This document shows, in pieces, positions 63,454 to 64,000 of a DNA stretch of 64,000 nucleotides. Origin of the DNA: CAVPDG01 sp963702535 (GTDB lineage: Bacteria; Chloroflexota; Anaerolineae; Anaerolineales; UBA4823); assembly GCA_963702535.1 (NCBI GenBank), contig CAVPDG010000018.1, forward strand, positions 129,969 to 193,968, read 5' to 3'. How positions within the stretch are numbered: position 1 is the first letter of the stretch; each line of letters begins with the position of its first letter. The position numbers were made by a program, and so were the translations under genes. The notes beneath the pieces are model-generated. The model was not told the DNA's origin. It saw only the letters and a program-made list of their open reading frames with translations, and did not search any database.

Positions 63454-64000
63454 TTAGTTCAGCTTGAGCGGCTGCCAGTGATCCGATTGCCATTCGACCA
63501 CCAGCACCGGCTGACCACCCCGCCGCGCCGGGCGCAGCTTCTCTGCCTGCACCAGCCCTTGCGTCACAGGAAAGCCATCCAGGGTGCACACGGCAGATAT
63601 ACCCGCCTGCAAGACCGTCTCTACCTCCTGGAGACCGCTCAAATCGCGTGTGCGCCCAACCAGCAGGTAGCGCCCATCCTCCCCGCTGGCTGCCAGCCCG
63701 ACAGCCGCCAGCGCGCCGATCACGCCATCCTGGCTGCCGCCCAATCCGGAAAGCAATACGCCTTGTCCAGCCGCCAGCTCACGCGCCCTCCGCCTGGCTG
63801 AGCACATCTCTCTGCGCGCGCCGCCCGAACTCGAGAGGGCACCCGCAGCCTGCGCCGTTGCCACGCACAGACCCGGGTCGCTGCCGTAGACGAAGCCTGC
63901 CAGCATGAGCGTTTTCACCCGCTCGAACAAAGCTCCCCGAGGTCGACCGGCTGCTATCAGCCAGCCCGATGGCGGCGCTGCTGTTATGCGAGGTGTAAGG
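63454..64000 (-). CDS. TiaS/DUF1743-like protein, 5' part outside window
   Basis: The frame stays open to the right edge of the window, so the start is missing. Visible: ERVKTLMLAGFVYGSDPGLCVA, GLGGSQDGVIGALAAVGLA, GRYLLVGRTRDL and ICTLDGFPVTQG-like segments. The GALAAVG with later VGRTRDL resembles the DUF1743 domain of archaeal TiaS (tRNA-modifying agmatinyl transfer enzyme); the match is weak. The first part also gives a plausible other frame (HNSSAAIGLADSS), so a slip may lie near 63950. It heads the ECF operon, so it may instead act on the ECF substrate. Confidence 0.5.
   Translation of the reverse strand, partial: LTPRITAAPPSGWLIAAGRPRGALFERVKTLMLAGFVYGSDPGLCVATAQAAGALSSSGGARREMCSARRRARELAAGQGVLLSGLGGSQDGVIGALAAVGLAASGEDGRYLLVGRTRDLSGLQEVETVLQAGISAVCTLDGFPVTQGLVQAEKLRPARRGGQPVLVVEWQSDHWQPLKLN

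Overview
The window looks like a chromosomal piece of a Chloroflexota bacterium, probably class Anaerolineae. The evidence is the moderately high GC content, a Zn-binding bL28, an EF-P with arginine at the loop tip, a FabL-type enoyl reductase beside fabF/fabH, many small lineage-specific genes and no phage or plasmid functions. This placement is inference from gene content; I ran no search.

Layout. 1-2.6 kb (minus): an SH3-like surface protein (cut by the edge), a Ca2+/H+ antiporter and a lipid kinase. 2.7-12 kb (plus): a Ser/Thr kinase, rpmB (minus), then Asp23 / FakA / two FakB-DegV proteins / RecG / CoaD / a SepIVA-like coiled coil, linking fatty-acid activation, DNA repair and envelope growth. 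12-28 kb: acyl-CoA metabolism, signal peptidase, MogA, a PHP-AlbA fusion, response regulators, Lon, Hsp20, Tpx, tRNA-Arg, a LysM/M23 protein and EF-P. 28.9-38 kb: fabF-fabH, ftsH, ygfZ, fabL and a CPA1 antiporter carrying a DarA-type c-di-AMP receptor domain. 38-47.7 kb: RNase HI-like protein, patatin, P-type ATPase, a DUF1269/BI-1 group and small genes.

The most striking region is 47.8-52.9 kb. A Ro60-like protein (TROVE-type helical region plus vWA, with a possible ubiquitin-like N-terminal domain) is followed by an unrecognised gene, a JAB/MPN-type isopeptidase and a ThiF/E1-like adenylyltransferase. Then come five tandem RNAs sharing a Y-RNA-like core stem. Two of them contain a circularly permuted tRNA mimic (T arm and acceptor 3' strand, then acceptor 5' strand and D arm). 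A further promoter-RNA-terminator unit lies just before the Ro60 gene. I read the locus as a Ro60/Y-RNA particle combined with a ubiquitin-like modification module.

55.6-64 kb concerns tungstate/molybdate and vitamin uptake: a GntR-PBP regulator, a lipoprotein with molybdopterin-binding-like domains, wtpA, wtpB, and a convergent ECF transporter operon.

Data quality. More than twenty single-base frameshifts interrupt otherwise intact genes, including near-universal ones (lon, lepB, fabF, ftsH). They look like indel errors of the assembly rather than decay, so I give such genes as one feature and state the break points. The Ro60 cassette itself is free of frameshifts.
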